From Roseobacter weihaiensis (GTDB lineage: Bacteria; Pseudomonadota; Alphaproteobacteria; Rhodobacterales; Rhodobacteraceae), in NCBI RefSeq assembly GCF_020622345.1, contig NZ_JACNMO010000008.1, positions 124,001 through 188,000 on the forward strand: 64,000 bases of DNA, given 5' to 3'. Positions 50,680 through 61,068 of the stretch are shown here, piece by piece. A program made the translations under genes and the position numbers. The notes under the pieces were generated by a model that was given only the letters and a program-made list of their open reading frames with translations, ran no database searches and was not told where the DNA came from. Each line of letters opens with the position of its first letter. Position 1 is the stretch's first letter.

Positions 50680-50729
50680 ATGCGCAACTGACAACAGGTC
50701 CCGATGCGGACCTACACGGAGAGAACACT

Positions 50730-52481
50730 ATGACACGGCAAATGTCCGGCGCGAAAATGATTGTCCAGGCCCTGATCGATCAGGGTGTGGACACCGTCTT
50801 TGGCTATCCCGGCGGGGCCGTGCTACCGATTTACGACGAGGTATTTCAGCAAAACGCGATCCGCCACATCCTTGTGCGGCATGAACAAGGTGCGGTACAT
50901 GCCGCCGAAGGCTATGCGCGGTCCACCGGCAAGCCGGGTGTCGTGCTGGTGACCTCCGGCCCCGGCGCCACGAATGCGGTCACCGGGCTGACGGACGCCT
51001 TGATGGATTCCATTCCGCTGATCGTTTTGACCGGCCAGGTGCCGACCTTCATGATCGGCTCCGACGCGTTTCAGGAGGCCGACACCGTCGGCATCACGCG
51101 GCCCTGCACGAAACACAACTGGCTGGTCAAGGAGACCGACAAGCTGGCGGGCGTGATCCACGAGGCCTTTCACGTCGCCACAAGCGGCCGCCCCGGCCCC
51201 GTGCTGGTGGATATCCCAAAGGACGTCCAGTTTGCCACCGGCACCTATATGCCGCCCAAACCCTCGACCTCGCATTATCAGCCCAAGCTGAAAGGCGACA
51301 TGGACGCCATCACCGAACTGGTGGCGGCGATTGAAAAGGCCAAGCGCCCGATCTTCTACACCGGCGGCGGCGTCATCAACTCCGGCCCCGCGGCCAGCCA
51401 GCTTCTGCGCGAACTGGTGGCGGCCACCGGATTTCCCATCACCTCAACATTGATGGGGCTGGGCAGCTATCCGGCGTCGGGCGAGAAATGGATCGGCATG
51501 CTGGGCATGCACGGGCTCTACGAGGCCAATATGGCGATGCATGACTGCGACCTGATGATCAACATCGGCGCGCGGTTCGACGACCGGATTACCGGGCGGC
51601 TCGATGCCTTCAGCCCCAAGTCGATCAAGGCGCATATCGACATCGACCCCTCGTCGATCAACAAAGTGATCAAGACCGACATTCCGATTGTGGGCGATGT
51701 GGGCCATGTGCTCGAAGACATCCTGAAAGTGTGGAAATCACGCGGTCGCAAGACCAACGCGGAGGCCGTTGCCAAATGGTGGACGCAGATCGAGGAATGG
51801 AAAAAGGTCGATTGCCTGAAATTCACGCAAAAGGGCAAGACCATCAAGCCACAGCATGCCCTGGCCCGTCTTGAAGCGCTCACCAAGCAATACGACCGCT
51901 ACATCTGCACCGAAGTGGGTCAGCACCAGATGTGGGCTGCGCAGTATCTTGGGTTCGAGGACCCCAACCGCTGGATGACCTCCGGCGGTCTGGGCACCAT
52001 GGGCTACGGCTTCCCGGCCTCCATCGGGGTGCAGATCGGCCATCCGGACGCATTGGTCATCAACGTCGCGGGCGAAGCCTCCTGGCTGATGAACATGCAG
52101 GAAATGGGCACGGCGGTGCAGTACCGCCTGCCCGTCAAGCAGTTCATCCTCAACAACGAGCGTCTGGGCATGGTGCGCCAGTGGCAGGAGCTTTTGCACG
52201 GCGAGCGCTATTCGCACAGCTGGTCCGATGCCCTGCCCGATTTCGTGAAGCTGGCCGAGGCCTTTGGCGCCAAGGGCATCCTTTGCTCTGATCCTGCTGA
52301 TCTGGACGATGCGATCATGGAGATGATCAATCACGACGGCCCGGTGATCTTTGATTGCCTGGTGACAAAGCACGAGAACTGCTTCCCGATGATCCCCTCG
52401 GGCAAGGCGCATAACGAGATGCTGCTGGGCGAGGCGGAAACGCAAGGTGTGATCGACAGTAAGGGCTCAGTGCTTGTCTAG
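50730..52481 (+). CDS. ilvB: Acetolactate synthase, large (catalytic) subunit
   Basis: 583 residues; ThDP- and FAD-dependent first common step of Val, Leu and Ile synthesis. The catalytic Glu is in VRHEQGAVHAAEGYAR (about residue 56); the ThDP/Mg motif is seen around NVAGEASWLMNMQEMGTA (about 445-470), where Ala-Ser replaces the more usual Gly-Asp (NVAGEASW rather than DGDGSF-like). FAD region at DRITGRLDAF. GGAGAG precedes the start. Regulated by the upstream attenuator. Confidence 0.96.
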   Translation: MTRQMSGAKMIVQALIDQGVDTVFGYPGGAVLPIYDEVFQQNAIRHILVRHEQGAVHAAEGYARSTGKPGVVLVTSGPGATNAVTGLTDALMDSIPLIVLTGQVPTFMIGSDAFQEADTVGITRPCTKHNWLVKETDKLAGVIHEAFHVATSGRPGPVLVDIPKDVQFATGTYMPPKPSTSHYQPKLKGDMDAITELVAAIEKAKRPIFYTGGGVINSGPAASQLLRELVAATGFPITSTLMGLGSYPASGEKWIGMLGMHGLYEANMAMHDCDLMINIGARFDDRITGRLDAFSPKSIKAHIDIDPSSINKVIKTDIPIVGDVGHVLEDILKVWKSRGRKTNAEAVAKWWTQIEEWKKVDCLKFTQKGKTIKPQHALARLEALTKQYDRYICTEVGQHQMWAAQYLGFEDPNRWMTSGGLGTMGYGFPASIGVQIGHPDALVINVAGEASWLMNMQEMGTAVQYRLPVKQFILNNERLGMVRQWQELLHGERYSHSWSDALPDFVKLAEAFGAKGILCSDPADLDDAIMEMINHDGPVIFDCLVTKHENCFPMIPSGKAHNEMLLGEAETQGVIDSKGSVLV

Positions 52482-52561
52482 CCCATGTAGCATAATTTTT
52501 CGGAGCAGCAGTCTGTTCAGCGACCAAATTTCATCTGGCACTGGCTCTTGGCCCGCTTTCG

Positions 52562-52876
52562 ATGGGTAAGTTCTTGGCCGGTACACTGACAGCGTTAGGA
52601 GCAGTTGTGTTGTATCAAACTTTGTTTGTCGACGAGGTTCGTAATCTGATCCGCGTCGCAGCAAAACTTGAACTGGATTTTGCAAGTCCGGCGTCAGTCC
52701 TTATGCATCATTCTACATTCGGAGGCATCGCCGCTTCCGGTCCTACCATCATATTCTTTGGCTACCCCGATAATGAAGCGGCCTGCATAGAGGTCGCCGA
52801 CCTCTACGAAATGACGTCCGAAAACAGTATGTTTGTTTGTGAACCCGCATCAGATCTAAGAAACTGGAAAAATTGA
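52562..52876 (+). CDS. Unknown small membrane-anchored protein inside the ilvB-ilvN operon
   Basis: 104 residues with an N-terminal hydrophobic segment (FLAGTLTALGAVVLYQTLFV) and no recognisable domain after it. Its TGA overlaps the ilvN ATG by one base (TGATG), so ilvN translation may depend on it. There is no good ribosome site before ATG 52562. Composition is more A+T-rich than ilvB and ilvN, suggesting later insertion. ilvB and ilvN are usually adjacent. Confidence 0.6.
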   Translation: MGKFLAGTLTALGAVVLYQTLFVDEVRNLIRVAAKLELDFASPASVLMHHSTFGGIAASGPTIIFFGYPDNEAACIEVADLYEMTSENSMFVCEPASDLRNWKN

Positions 52877-53436
52877 TGTCCCCCCTAAAAATCAAAAAAG
52901 GCGCCACCAGCCACTCCGCTTACAACCTGCGGCCTACGTTTTCGGACGTGATCGAGCGACACACCCTGGCGGTGCTGGTGGAAAACGAACCGGGCGTGCT
53001 GGCGCGTGTCATCGGGCTCTTCTCGGGTCGGGGCTACAACATCGACAGCCTGACGGTCGCGGAAGTGGATCATACCGGGCACCTCAGCCGCATCACCATC
53101 GTCACTTCCGGCACGCCGCAGGTGATCGAACAGATCAAGGCGCAGCTTGGCCGGATCGTTTCCGTGCATGACGTGCATGACCTCACCGTCGAAGGGGCCA
53201 GCGTGGAACGTGAGCTTGCGATGTTCAAGGTTGTGGGGCAAGGTGACAAACGCGTCGAGGCGCTGCGGCTGGCCGATATCTTCCGGGCCAATGTGGTCGA
53301 CAGCACGCTGGAAAGCTTTGTGTTCGAAATCACAGGGGTGCCAGATAAAATCGATGCTTTTGCGGAGCTTATGCGCCCCCTGGGCCTGACAGAGGTTGCG
53401 CGCACCGGTGTCGCGGCCCTCTCGCGCGGGGAATAA
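52876..53436 (+). CDS. ilvN: Acetolactate synthase, small (regulatory) subunit
   Basis: 186 residues with an ACT domain (HTLAVLVENEPGVLARVIGLFSGRG is the valine-binding start, cited here in part: VENEPGVLARV at about 36-46; RGYNIDSLTV after it). Binds valine to inhibit IlvB. The second half is the ALS_ss_C domain (ELAMFKVV, then VVDSTLESFVFEITG). Starts at ATG 52876, coupled to the small gene before it. Confidence 0.95.
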   Translation: MSPLKIKKGATSHSAYNLRPTFSDVIERHTLAVLVENEPGVLARVIGLFSGRGYNIDSLTVAEVDHTGHLSRITIVTSGTPQVIEQIKAQLGRIVSVHDVHDLTVEGASVERELAMFKVVGQGDKRVEALRLADIFRANVVDSTLESFVFEITGVPDKIDAFAELMRPLGLTEVARTGVAALSRGE

Positions 53437-53438
53437 CC

Positions 53439-53819
53439 CTACCCGGCAGGAGCGCTTTTTGACAGCGCCGGAGATCGGGCAGTCTTGGGTGGTTTTGTAA
53501 TCGTGGCAGCTTTTTTCGGCGGTACGACAAAGGGGATGATTTCGGCGCTGATCTGAGGTTTTGACATCTCATTCAGCTCCTGCCGGAGCACATCCGGCAG
53601 CGCTGATCCCGCCTTTTCGATCACCAGGCGAGCATTGCTTGCCAACCGCATGGAATGGGACAGTTCCACGTCAAATTGAACGAGATCACCGGCGTCGAAA
53701 AAGTCATCTGTCCAGAGAACATCGTCTGACGCATTCACGTAAGCCAGATCGCCTTGATCCTCACACCAGATCACCGCTTTCCGATCCGAAGCGTCGCTCC
53801 AAAGCACTACGCCTAACAT
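53439..53819 (-). CDS. Unknown small protein
   Basis: 126 residues from ATG 53819 (MLGVVLWSDASDRKAVIWCEDQG cut here to its first part: MLGVVLWSDASDRKAV). The first 75 residues look like a compact beta-rich domain; the C-terminal third is Lys/Pro/Ala-rich and likely disordered. A TTG 12 bases upstream is an alternative start. No family named. Convergent with ilvN, 2 bases apart. Confidence 0.65.
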   Translation of the reverse strand: MLGVVLWSDASDRKAVIWCEDQGDLAYVNASDDVLWTDDFFDAGDLVQFDVELSHSMRLASNARLVIEKAGSALPDVLRQELNEMSKPQISAEIIPFVVPPKKAATITKPPKTARSPALSKSAPAG

Positions 53820-53831
53820 GATGTTATCCAA

Positions 53832-54053
53832 TCTTAAATTGTTAATTCAACCCTACCAAGAAATTAGATGTCTAGAATACAACAAAAAAGGCACCGTACG
53901 CTTGGAATTTGTGTCGCTATCCACTACTATTGACACAGTTATAACCATACATGACGCCAAATAGCATCAGAAAATGATTGGTTCGCGGCCATCCAAGCGT
54001 GTATTTTCAAGTCTGGTACAATTTGAGTGCGAATTTAGAGCTAAAGGACCGCC
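53832..54053. promoter_or_regulatory. Divergent promoter region
   Basis: About 220 A+T-rich bases between the unknown gene and the XRE regulator gene. It contains TTGACA at 53934-53939, but no well-spaced -10 box that I can point to. Confidence 0.35.
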
Positions 54054-54851
54054 ATGCCGATGCCTCTTCGGACACCCGCACAACTGCGAAACATGTTCGG
54101 CGCAAATCTACGCACCCTGTCGGAAAACTACCGCTCTATTTCGGCGCTCTCCAGAGAGCTCGGGATCAATCGCACGCAGTTCAACCGCTATCTCAGCGGT
54201 GAAAGCTTTCCACGACCGGATGTCCTGGCCCGGATTTGTGACTTCTTTGGTGTGGACGCGCGCGTTTTGCTGGAACCCGTGGATCAGATCACGCGGGATG
54301 AGGGGCCGGTCGCCAGCAAATTCCTGAAGGACTTCATGGGCGAAACGGTCCAGGTTGTTCCTGAGGAAGACTTTCCAACAGGGTTTTATCACTTTTCCCG
54401 GCGCAGCTTTGTAAGGGAAACCGATTTCGTGCGCGGCCTCGTGCATGTGACCCGGCAGGGCAACAGCACGTTCCTGCGCGGCTATGAGCCCCAAGCCGCG
54501 ATGGCAATGCAGGGCATTCCTCCCACCCCTGCCGCGCGCGAGTATCGCGGCTTTGTCCTGAAGGTCGAGGATGGTGTCACGGTGATGACGGCCCGGCGCG
54601 GCGGGATCACGGCATCGATCAATTACCTCAACCGCGTAACCTCCTTTGAAAACAATTACTGGGTCGGATTTGTCGCGCGAACGGTGCGCGAGAACTCCAC
54701 CGCGACCCGGATGACGCGGCTGGTGTATGAGCATCTGGGTCACGACCCGACCCGTATCCTGAAGGAAGCCCGCGCCGCCGGATTTTGCCGCTTTGACGCG
54801 TTGATCCCGTTTCATCAACGCCTGCTGCAACCCAACGACCCCTTCCGCTGA
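54054..54851 (+). CDS. XRE-family transcriptional regulator
   Basis: 265 residues. N-terminal helix-turn-helix: ISALSRELGINRTQFNRYLSG (cited in part, SRELGINRTQFNRYL at about 33-47), with PRPDVLARICDFFGVD after it. The remaining 180 residues form an unassigned sensor domain (FYHFSRRSFVRETDFVRGLV). AAAGGA precedes the start. It may regulate the Rieske oxygenase gene 103 bases downstream on the same strand. Confidence 0.85.
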   Translation: MPMPLRTPAQLRNMFGANLRTLSENYRSISALSRELGINRTQFNRYLSGESFPRPDVLARICDFFGVDARVLLEPVDQITRDEGPVASKFLKDFMGETVQVVPEEDFPTGFYHFSRRSFVRETDFVRGLVHVTRQGNSTFLRGYEPQAAMAMQGIPPTPAAREYRGFVLKVEDGVTVMTARRGGITASINYLNRVTSFENNYWVGFVARTVRENSTATRMTRLVYEHLGHDPTRILKEARAAGFCRFDALIPFHQRLLQPNDPFR

Positions 54852-54954
54852 GCGGGGGTAAATGTCGCCATGAGGCTACTCTGGTCGCTCTGGTGACGGC
54901 AAAACTGCGAAGATCTCCTACTGTCGGTCCCGTCCAGCCCGAAGGAGTATCGCC

Positions 54955-56115
54955 ATGGATCACCCTGCTACCGATCTTTCGACTGTGCGCCGTCCGATCA
55001 ACGACGCCACGGGCCTGCCCAACGCGCATTACATTGACAGCGCGGTCTTTGAAGCGGAAAAACAGGCGCTTCTGTTTGAGGGATGGTCCGGGCTTGCTGT
55101 TGCGGCGGACGTGCCGGAGGTCGGCGACGCGGTTCCCCTGACCTTTCTGGGAATACCGCTGCTGCTGATCCGCGACCGCAGGGGCGTTGTCCGTGTCTTT
55201 CAGAACATCTGCAGGCATCGCGGCATGATCCTTGTCGACGCACCGCGCAAGATCGACGGCGCGATCCGGTGCCCCTATCACAGCTGGTGTTACTCCACCG
55301 AGGGTCAACTGGTCAGCACCCCGCACGTGGGCGGCCCCGGCCGGAACACCCATGACGGCATTGACCGGACCCTGTTGGGGTTGATCGAAGTCCGCAGCCA
55401 CATCTGGATGGATGTTATCTGGATCAACGTCTCGGGGACGGCCCCCGACTTTGAGGTTGCCAATGCCACTTTGCTGACCCGCTGGAAAGCATTCGACAAA
55501 CCGCTTTATCACGGCGGGGCGCAGAGCAGCTTTACCCTCGATGTAAACTGCAACTGGAAACTGGCGGTGGAAAACTATTGCGAGAGCTATCATCTCCCCT
55601 GGGTTCATCCGGGCCTCAATAGCTATTCCCGCCTTGAAGACCACTACCACATTGAAGAAAAACGGCTATTTTCCGGCCAGGGGACACGCGTCTACCGGCA
55701 GATCACGGCGGAAGATGGCACGGTCTTTCCAGATTTTGACGGCTTGGCGGCGAAATGGGCTACGGCGGCGGAGTACATTGCGGCTTTTCCCAACGTATTG
55801 CTGGGCGTGCACCGCGACCACACCTACGCCATTATCCTGCACCCTCTGGGGCCGGAACGCACGCTGGAGCATGTGCATCTTTACTATGCCCAGCCCGATA
55901 CCTGCCCCGCACTGCGAGAACGCAACGCGCTGCAATGGAAATCGGTCTTTGAAGAGGATGTCTTTGTCGTCGAAGGCATGCAACGCGGGCGCCATGCGGT
56001 CTCTTTTGACGGGGGGCGGTTTTCGCCTGCCATGGACAGCCCGACGCATTTGTTCCACGACTGGGTCGAGGGTCGGATTGAACACGCCCGCCGTGCCCGT
56101 CATGCCGCAGAATGA
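54955..56115 (+). CDS. Rieske-type ring-hydroxylating oxygenase, alpha subunit
   Basis: 386 residues. The Rieske 2Fe-2S ligands are CRHRG (about 86-90) and CPYHSW (about 106-111). The mononuclear iron site is in the C-terminal domain: NYCESYHLPWVHPGL (His at about 209 and 214). The layout resembles carnitine, choline and glycine-betaine oxygenases as well as aromatic dioxygenases, so the substrate is open. GAAGGAG precedes the start. No ferredoxin or reductase gene is adjacent. Confidence 0.88.
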   Translation: MDHPATDLSTVRRPINDATGLPNAHYIDSAVFEAEKQALLFEGWSGLAVAADVPEVGDAVPLTFLGIPLLLIRDRRGVVRVFQNICRHRGMILVDAPRKIDGAIRCPYHSWCYSTEGQLVSTPHVGGPGRNTHDGIDRTLLGLIEVRSHIWMDVIWINVSGTAPDFEVANATLLTRWKAFDKPLYHGGAQSSFTLDVNCNWKLAVENYCESYHLPWVHPGLNSYSRLEDHYHIEEKRLFSGQGTRVYRQITAEDGTVFPDFDGLAAKWATAAEYIAAFPNVLLGVHRDHTYAIILHPLGPERTLEHVHLYYAQPDTCPALRERNALQWKSVFEEDVFVVEGMQRGRHAVSFDGGRFSPAMDSPTHLFHDWVEGRIEHARRARHAAE

Positions 56116-56330
56116 GCGATCTGGATGACAGGTTGCTTCTGGCACATAACAGGGGCGATGCGCAGGACCTCAGCAGCCTTTATACGCAGGCAGCCGATCA
56201 GACGGCAGACACGGACGCAAAGGGGTTTTTCCTGACCCACGCCTATGTTTTTGCGCTGGAGGCCGGGCTGCCTCAGGCCCCTGCCCTCCGGCGGCAGCTG
56301 ATCGCCATGGGACGCGAGACGCCGCTTTAG
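56112..56330 (+). CDS. Small protein coupled to the Rieske oxygenase
   Basis: 72 residues ([19 protein letters not shown]...), helical, resembling half of a TPR-like helical pair. Starts within the oxygenase stop as ATGA. Function unknown, possibly an assembly factor. Its stop overlaps the convergent DUF2189 gene by 4 bases. Confidence 0.7.
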   Translation: MSDLDDRLLLAHNRGDAQDLSSLYTQAADQTADTDAKGFFLTHAYVFALEAGLPQAPALRRQLIAMGRETPL

Positions 56331-57115
56331 CTCTCCTCAATCACCAGTTGCCGGTAAAGATGCCAGGAGCTGTGTCCGAGCCAGGGCAACACGAGAAAGA
56401 GCCCCAAAAACCAAGGCAGCATGGCCGCAAACGTCATGACAGCGATGATGGCCGCCCAACTCAGCAGCACGATGGGCGATGCCTTGACCGCCTGAATGCT
56501 GGTGATCATCGCCGTGATGAAATCAATCTCACGGTCAAGCAAAAGCGGCAGGCCAATGACAGCGATCGAAAAGATCAAGACCGCGAAAGCCGCCCCCACA
56601 GCGGTGCCAAAGGCCAGCATCATCAACCCGTTCGGTGTGAGGAACACCTCAAAAGAGCTTGAAACATTGGTCATGGTCGACAGGCCGAGAAAGAGCGCAA
56701 AGATCATGTGGCCGAGAAAGAACCAGAACATGAAAATCACCACCATCATGGTGCATAAGGACGGCAATTGCCGATGGCGCTGCTGCCAGATGACGCCAAA
56801 GATGGCGTCGGCAGGCACTTTCAGTCCCGCTTCAAGGCGGCGGGACACTTCGTAGAGGCCAACCGCCAGAAAGGGCCCCAAAAGCGGAAAGCCGATCGCG
56901 GCCAGCACCAGCCAGAAGGTGTGCCCTGTCGCCGCCGTCACGGCGGTCATGACCCAACCGGCCAGCACGTAAATTCCAGCAAAAAGCAGCCCGTAGAGCG
57001 GCCGCGCCCTGAAATCGGCCATACCGCGCCTGAGCGCCTCCCGCACCATGGCAAATGCGGCTGGCCGCAACTCTGGCGCGCCCATTTTCATCTCGTCTGT
57101 GGCAACTGTGTCCAC
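56327..57115 (-). CDS. DUF2189 integral membrane protein
   Basis: 262 residues with about six membrane helices (for example [18 protein letters not shown] and [20 protein letters not shown]). The pattern [19 protein letters not shown] is the DUF2189 signature. Function is unknown; the gene is common in Rhodobacterales. It stands alone, 87 bases after prfB. Confidence 0.86.
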   Translation of the reverse strand: MDTVATDEMKMGAPELRPAAFAMVREALRRGMADFRARPLYGLLFAGIYVLAGWVMTAVTAATGHTFWLVLAAIGFPLLGPFLAVGLYEVSRRLEAGLKVPADAIFGVIWQQRHRQLPSLCTMMVVIFMFWFFLGHMIFALFLGLSTMTNVSSSFEVFLTPNGLMMLAFGTAVGAAFAVLIFSIAVIGLPLLLDREIDFITAMITSIQAVKASPIVLLSWAAIIAVMTFAAMLPWFLGLFLVLPWLGHSSWHLYRQLVIEES

Positions 57116-57202
57116 GGTATCCTCCCTGAAACCCTGGTGAAGGAAAGGTGCCGCAGTTCGCAGAGCTTGTCAAAACGCAAAATCGATCCCGCGACCTGCA
57201 GC

Positions 57203-58327
57203 CTAGCTTCCCTGCGCTTCGGCCCGCGTCTTGCCCGAGACGTCCAGCGCCAGGGTCGCCGCCATGAACCCATCAAGGTCACCGTCCAGAACGCCCTTGG
57301 TGTCGGAGGTCTCGAAATTGGTACGCAGGTCCTTGACCATCTGGTAGGGCTGCAGCACGTAAGACCGGATCTGGTTGCCCCAGCCTGCATCGCCCTTGCT
57401 CTCATGCGCCTCGTTGATGGCCGCGTTCCGGCGATCCAGCTCGAGCTGGTAGAGGCGTGATTTCAACGCTTTCATCGCGATATCGCGGTTCTGGTGCTGG
57501 GACTTTTCCGAGCTGGTCACAACGATGCCCGTCGGGTGGTGGGTGATCCGCACGGCGGAATCGGTGGTGTTGACGTGCTGCCCGCCCGCCCCGGAGGAGC
57601 GATAGGTGTCAATGCGAATATCGGCTGGGTTCACCTCGATCTCGATGTTGTCATCCACGACCGGGTAGACCCAGACCGAACTGAAGGAAGTGTGCCGCTT
57701 GGCGGCACTGTCAAAGGGGGAAATCCGCACCAGCCGGTGCACACCGCTTTCCGACTTGAGCCATCCATAGGCATTCACACCGCTGATCTTGTAGACCGCC
57801 GATTTGATGCCCGCCTCCTCGCCCGCGCTTTCGGCCTGCAGCTCGACCTTGTAGCCCTTCTTTTCCGCCCATCGCACATACATACGGGCCAGCATCGACG
57901 CCCAGTCGCAGCTTTCGGTCCCCCCGGCCCCGGCGTTGACCTCCAGAAAGGTATCATTGCCGTCCGCCTCGCCGTCGAGCAGCGCCTCCAGCTCCTTCTG
58001 CGCGGCCTTCACTTCGAGCTGTTTCAAAGCGGCTTCCGCCTCGGCAATGACCTCTTCGTCCTCTTCCATCTCGCCCAGTTCGATAAGCTCGATGTTGTCC
58101 GACATCTCCTGCTTGATGCCATCATGGGTGGCCATCGCATCCACCAGCATCTGGCGGTCGCGCATCAGCTTTTGCGCCGCCTCCGGGTCATCCCACAGGG
58201 TCGGGTCCTCGACACGGGCGTTGAACTCCTCAAGCCGGAACGGCGCGGTTTCCACGTCCATCCGCTGGGCCAGGAGCTCCAGAGACTTTTGAATTTTATC
58301 AACGGTGTTCTGGACGTCTGCGCGCAT
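57203..58327 (-). CDS. prfB: Peptide chain release factor 2
   Basis: 374 residues. Recognises UGA and UAA stop codons and triggers peptide release. SPF codon-recognition motif in [12 protein letters not shown] (about residue 205) and the GGQ loop in [11 protein letters not shown] (about 250). The whole protein is read from ATG 58327 in one frame, so the in-frame TGA and +1 frameshift that control RF2 in many bacteria are not needed here. It follows mrcA on the same strand. Confidence 0.96.
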   Translation of the reverse strand: MRADVQNTVDKIQKSLELLAQRMDVETAPFRLEEFNARVEDPTLWDDPEAAQKLMRDRQMLVDAMATHDGIKQEMSDNIELIELGEMEEDEEVIAEAEAALKQLEVKAAQKELEALLDGEADGNDTFLEVNAGAGGTESCDWASMLARMYVRWAEKKGYKVELQAESAGEEAGIKSAVYKISGVNAYGWLKSESGVHRLVRISPFDSAAKRHTSFSSVWVYPVVDDNIEIEVNPADIRIDTYRSSGAGGQHVNTTDSAVRITHHPTGIVVTSSEKSQHQNRDIAMKALKSRLYQLELDRRNAAINEAHESKGDAGWGNQIRSYVLQPYQMVKDLRTNFETSDTKGVLDGDLDGFMAATLALDVSGKTRAEAQGS

Positions 58328-58417
58328 GAAGGGCCTCGGAAAACTGCTTGGGCTTTCGTGATAGACCAGCGTCCGGGCCGCGGCAAGCCACCCCGGACCG
58401 CCGGTCGGGCGACCGGG

Positions 58418-61000
58418 TCAGTAAAGCCCGCCCGAGCTCAGCGTCCCGAAGTTTGCATTAGGCCCAACCTCAATGGTCTCGCCGGTCGAGGTCGTGACCT
58501 GCCTGCGTTGGCCGGACTGCGCCTCCTGGACCAGCGGCAGATTCTGACCCATCGCAAAGCCACCATCGAACATCACCCCAAAGAGCGGCTCCTCGCCGTT
58601 GCGGAAGTACTCGGCGACCACGGCCTCCCCTGTGGCATCATCGTTCAGACGCGCACCGGTAAACCGGTCGATCTTGATGAAGCGGCCACCGGGCGGGATC
58701 TCAAACGGACCCCCGCCGTATTTCTCGACGGCCTGTTCCATGAACCGCTGAAAGACAGGCCCGCACATCCCACCGCCCGAGGCACCGCGCCCCAGAGACC
58801 GTGGCTGATCGTATCCGATGTAGCAGCCGGCCACGATGTTGCTGGTAAAGCCGACGAACCACACATCTTTCGCGTCATTGGTGGTGCCGGTCTTGCCCGC
58901 GGTGGGTACCGGCAGGTTCACGGTGCGCGCCGCGGTGCCCCGATCCACCACGCCCCGCATCATGGAGGTCAGCTGATAGGCGGTGACCGGATCCATCACC
59001 CGTTCCCGGTTCGAGATCACCTTGGGCGCCACGCCTTCTTCCAGGCTGGCCAGTTCGCAGTCAAAGCAATAGCGCTCGTCATGGCGGTAGATCGTCTTGC
59101 CATAACGGTCTTGCACCCGGTCCACGAGGGTGGGCTGCACCCGCTCGCCGCCATTGGCAAACATCGCATAGGCCGCCACCATCCGGTAAAGCGTCGTCTC
59201 CTCCGATCCCAGCGCGTTGGCCAGGAAAGTCCCCATATTGTCATAGACCCCGAACCGCTCGGCATAATCGGCGACGACATTCATGCCGACCTCTTGGGCC
59301 AGACGGATCGTCATCAGGTTCCGTGAGCGTTCGATGCCGGTGCGCAGCGGGGTCGGCCCGTAGAATTCGCGGGAGGAATTGCGCGGGCGCCAGAGGCCCT
59401 GCGGCGTGTTGATCTCAATCGGGGCGTCCACCACGATGGTCGCCGGCGAATAGCCGCTGTTCAGGGCGGAGGCATAGACAAAGGGTTTGAAGCTCGACCC
59501 CGGCTGGCGGCGCGCCTGCGTGGCCCGGTTGAAGACGCTCGACTGGTAGGAAAAGCCACCCTGCATGGCAATCACGCGCCCATTGTTCACGTCCATGGCG
59601 ACAAAACCACCCTGCACCTCAGGCACCTGCCGCAGGGTCCAGCGGATAAAACTACCGTCCTCATCAGACGTCATCGCGCGCACATGCACCACATCCCCGA
59701 CCGAGAGCAGATCACCCGCGACCTGTGCCGTGCGCCCGAGCGTGCCATCCAGGCTGCGTTTGCGCGCCCATGTGACATCCTGCGCCGTGATGAAATGGCC
59801 ATCCTCGTCTTCCTCGACCCCTTCGATCCCGATGCGGGCATCGGAACTGCCGACCGACAGCACAACCGCCGGATACCAGGGGCCATCCAGTTCGATGTCG
59901 CGGGCCATATCGGTCAGACCAAGGGCCGCACGCCAGATGCCTTCTTCCTCCAGCTGTGCCGGATCGATCTTGACCCTCGTCTCGCGCCAGATGCCCTGAC
60001 GACGGTCATAGGCCTCCAACTCGCGGCGCAGCGATTCTGCGGCCAACGGTTGCAATTCAGGGTCGATTGTCGCGCGCACGCTCAGCCCGCCGGTAAAGAA
60101 CTCCCCCTCACCGAAATCCTGGCTCAGCTGACGGCGGATCTCATCGGTAAAGTAATCGCGGCTCGGCAATTCCCGTCTGAAGTTTTCGAAATCCCCGTTC
60201 TGCACGGACCTGAGCGGGGCTGCAACCTCGGCATCATAGGTGGCTTTGGTGATATAGCCGTTTTCCATCATCTCCTTGAGCACGAAGTTGCGCCGGCCCA
60301 CGGCCTGGCCCTTGTCCCGGACCGGGTGCAGGTCTGCGGGCTTTTTCGGCAGGGCGGCAAGATAGGCGGCCTCATGCGGCTCAAGCGCATCAAGCGGTTT
60401 GTTGAAATAGGTCTGGGCTGCCGCCGCCACCCCGTAGGAATTCGCCCCAAGATAAATCTCGTTGAGATAGAGCTCGAGGATTTTTTCCTTTGACAGCGCC
60501 TCTTCGACCCGGGCCGCCAGAATGATTTCCTTGATCTTGCGTTCCGCCCTGCGGGACCCATCCAGCAGGAAGTTCTTCATCACCTGCTGCGTGATGGTCG
60601 AGGCCCCGCGCACCTCCTGCCCCCGCGACAAGGCCGCGTCCCAGGCCGCCGCTGCGATACTGCGCAAGTCGTACCCGTCGTGCGTGTAGAAATTCTTGTC
60701 TTCGGCAGAGATAAACGCCTGCTTGACCAGATCGGGGATCGCGTCCGCGGGTGTGAAAAGCCTGCGTTCCTTGGCAAATTCGTCTATGATCCGCCCCTCG
60801 CCGGAATAAATCCGGCTGATTGTCGGCGGCGCGTATTGCGCCAGTGAGCCGTGGCTCGGCAGATCCTGCCCGTACACCCAGAAGATGGCCCCAATGGTCA
60901 GAACAACCATGCCAACGCCCAGGGTGATGGTGGTGAAAATGCCACCCAAGAATGACAGAAGGAATCGAAACACGGAGATCACTGACCTTTTTTTGCGCAA
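58418..61000 (-). CDS. mrcA: Penicillin-binding protein 1A
   Basis: 860 residues; bifunctional peptidoglycan synthase in the inner membrane. N-terminal anchor (IFTTITLGVGMVVLTIGAIF), glycosyltransferase domain with SAEDKNFYTHDG (catalytic Glu at about 95) and STITQQVMKN, an OB-like insert, then the transpeptidase: SSFKPFVYAS with the acyl-Ser at about 502, SRN in ERSRNLMTI (SxN) and KTGTTNDAKD (about 701). Lies between an amidase gene and prfB. Confidence 0.95.
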   Translation of the reverse strand: MRKKRSVISVFRFLLSFLGGIFTTITLGVGMVVLTIGAIFWVYGQDLPSHGSLAQYAPPTISRIYSGEGRIIDEFAKERRLFTPADAIPDLVKQAFISAEDKNFYTHDGYDLRSIAAAAWDAALSRGQEVRGASTITQQVMKNFLLDGSRRAERKIKEIILAARVEEALSKEKILELYLNEIYLGANSYGVAAAAQTYFNKPLDALEPHEAAYLAALPKKPADLHPVRDKGQAVGRRNFVLKEMMENGYITKATYDAEVAAPLRSVQNGDFENFRRELPSRDYFTDEIRRQLSQDFGEGEFFTGGLSVRATIDPELQPLAAESLRRELEAYDRRQGIWRETRVKIDPAQLEEEGIWRAALGLTDMARDIELDGPWYPAVVLSVGSSDARIGIEGVEEDEDGHFITAQDVTWARKRSLDGTLGRTAQVAGDLLSVGDVVHVRAMTSDEDGSFIRWTLRQVPEVQGGFVAMDVNNGRVIAMQGGFSYQSSVFNRATQARRQPGSSFKPFVYASALNSGYSPATIVVDAPIEINTPQGLWRPRNSSREFYGPTPLRTGIERSRNLMTIRLAQEVGMNVVADYAERFGVYDNMGTFLANALGSEETTLYRMVAAYAMFANGGERVQPTLVDRVQDRYGKTIYRHDERYCFDCELASLEEGVAPKVISNRERVMDPVTAYQLTSMMRGVVDRGTAARTVNLPVPTAGKTGTTNDAKDVWFVGFTSNIVAGCYIGYDQPRSLGRGASGGGMCGPVFQRFMEQAVEKYGGGPFEIPPGGRFIKIDRFTGARLNDDATGEAVVAEYFRNGEEPLFGVMFDGGFAMGQNLPLVQEAQSGQRRQVTTSTGETIEVGPNANFGTLSSGGLY

Positions 61001-61068
61001 GTGCCCTCATGATATAGGCGGTTTGGCCGGGATCGTCAAAACGCAACACGACAGTAAGCGCGGCCTTG

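Noticed and set aside
57203-58327. Programmed frameshift in prfB
   Set aside because: The protein is read in one frame from a normal start through SPF and GGQ; no in-frame TGA with a slippery site was found.
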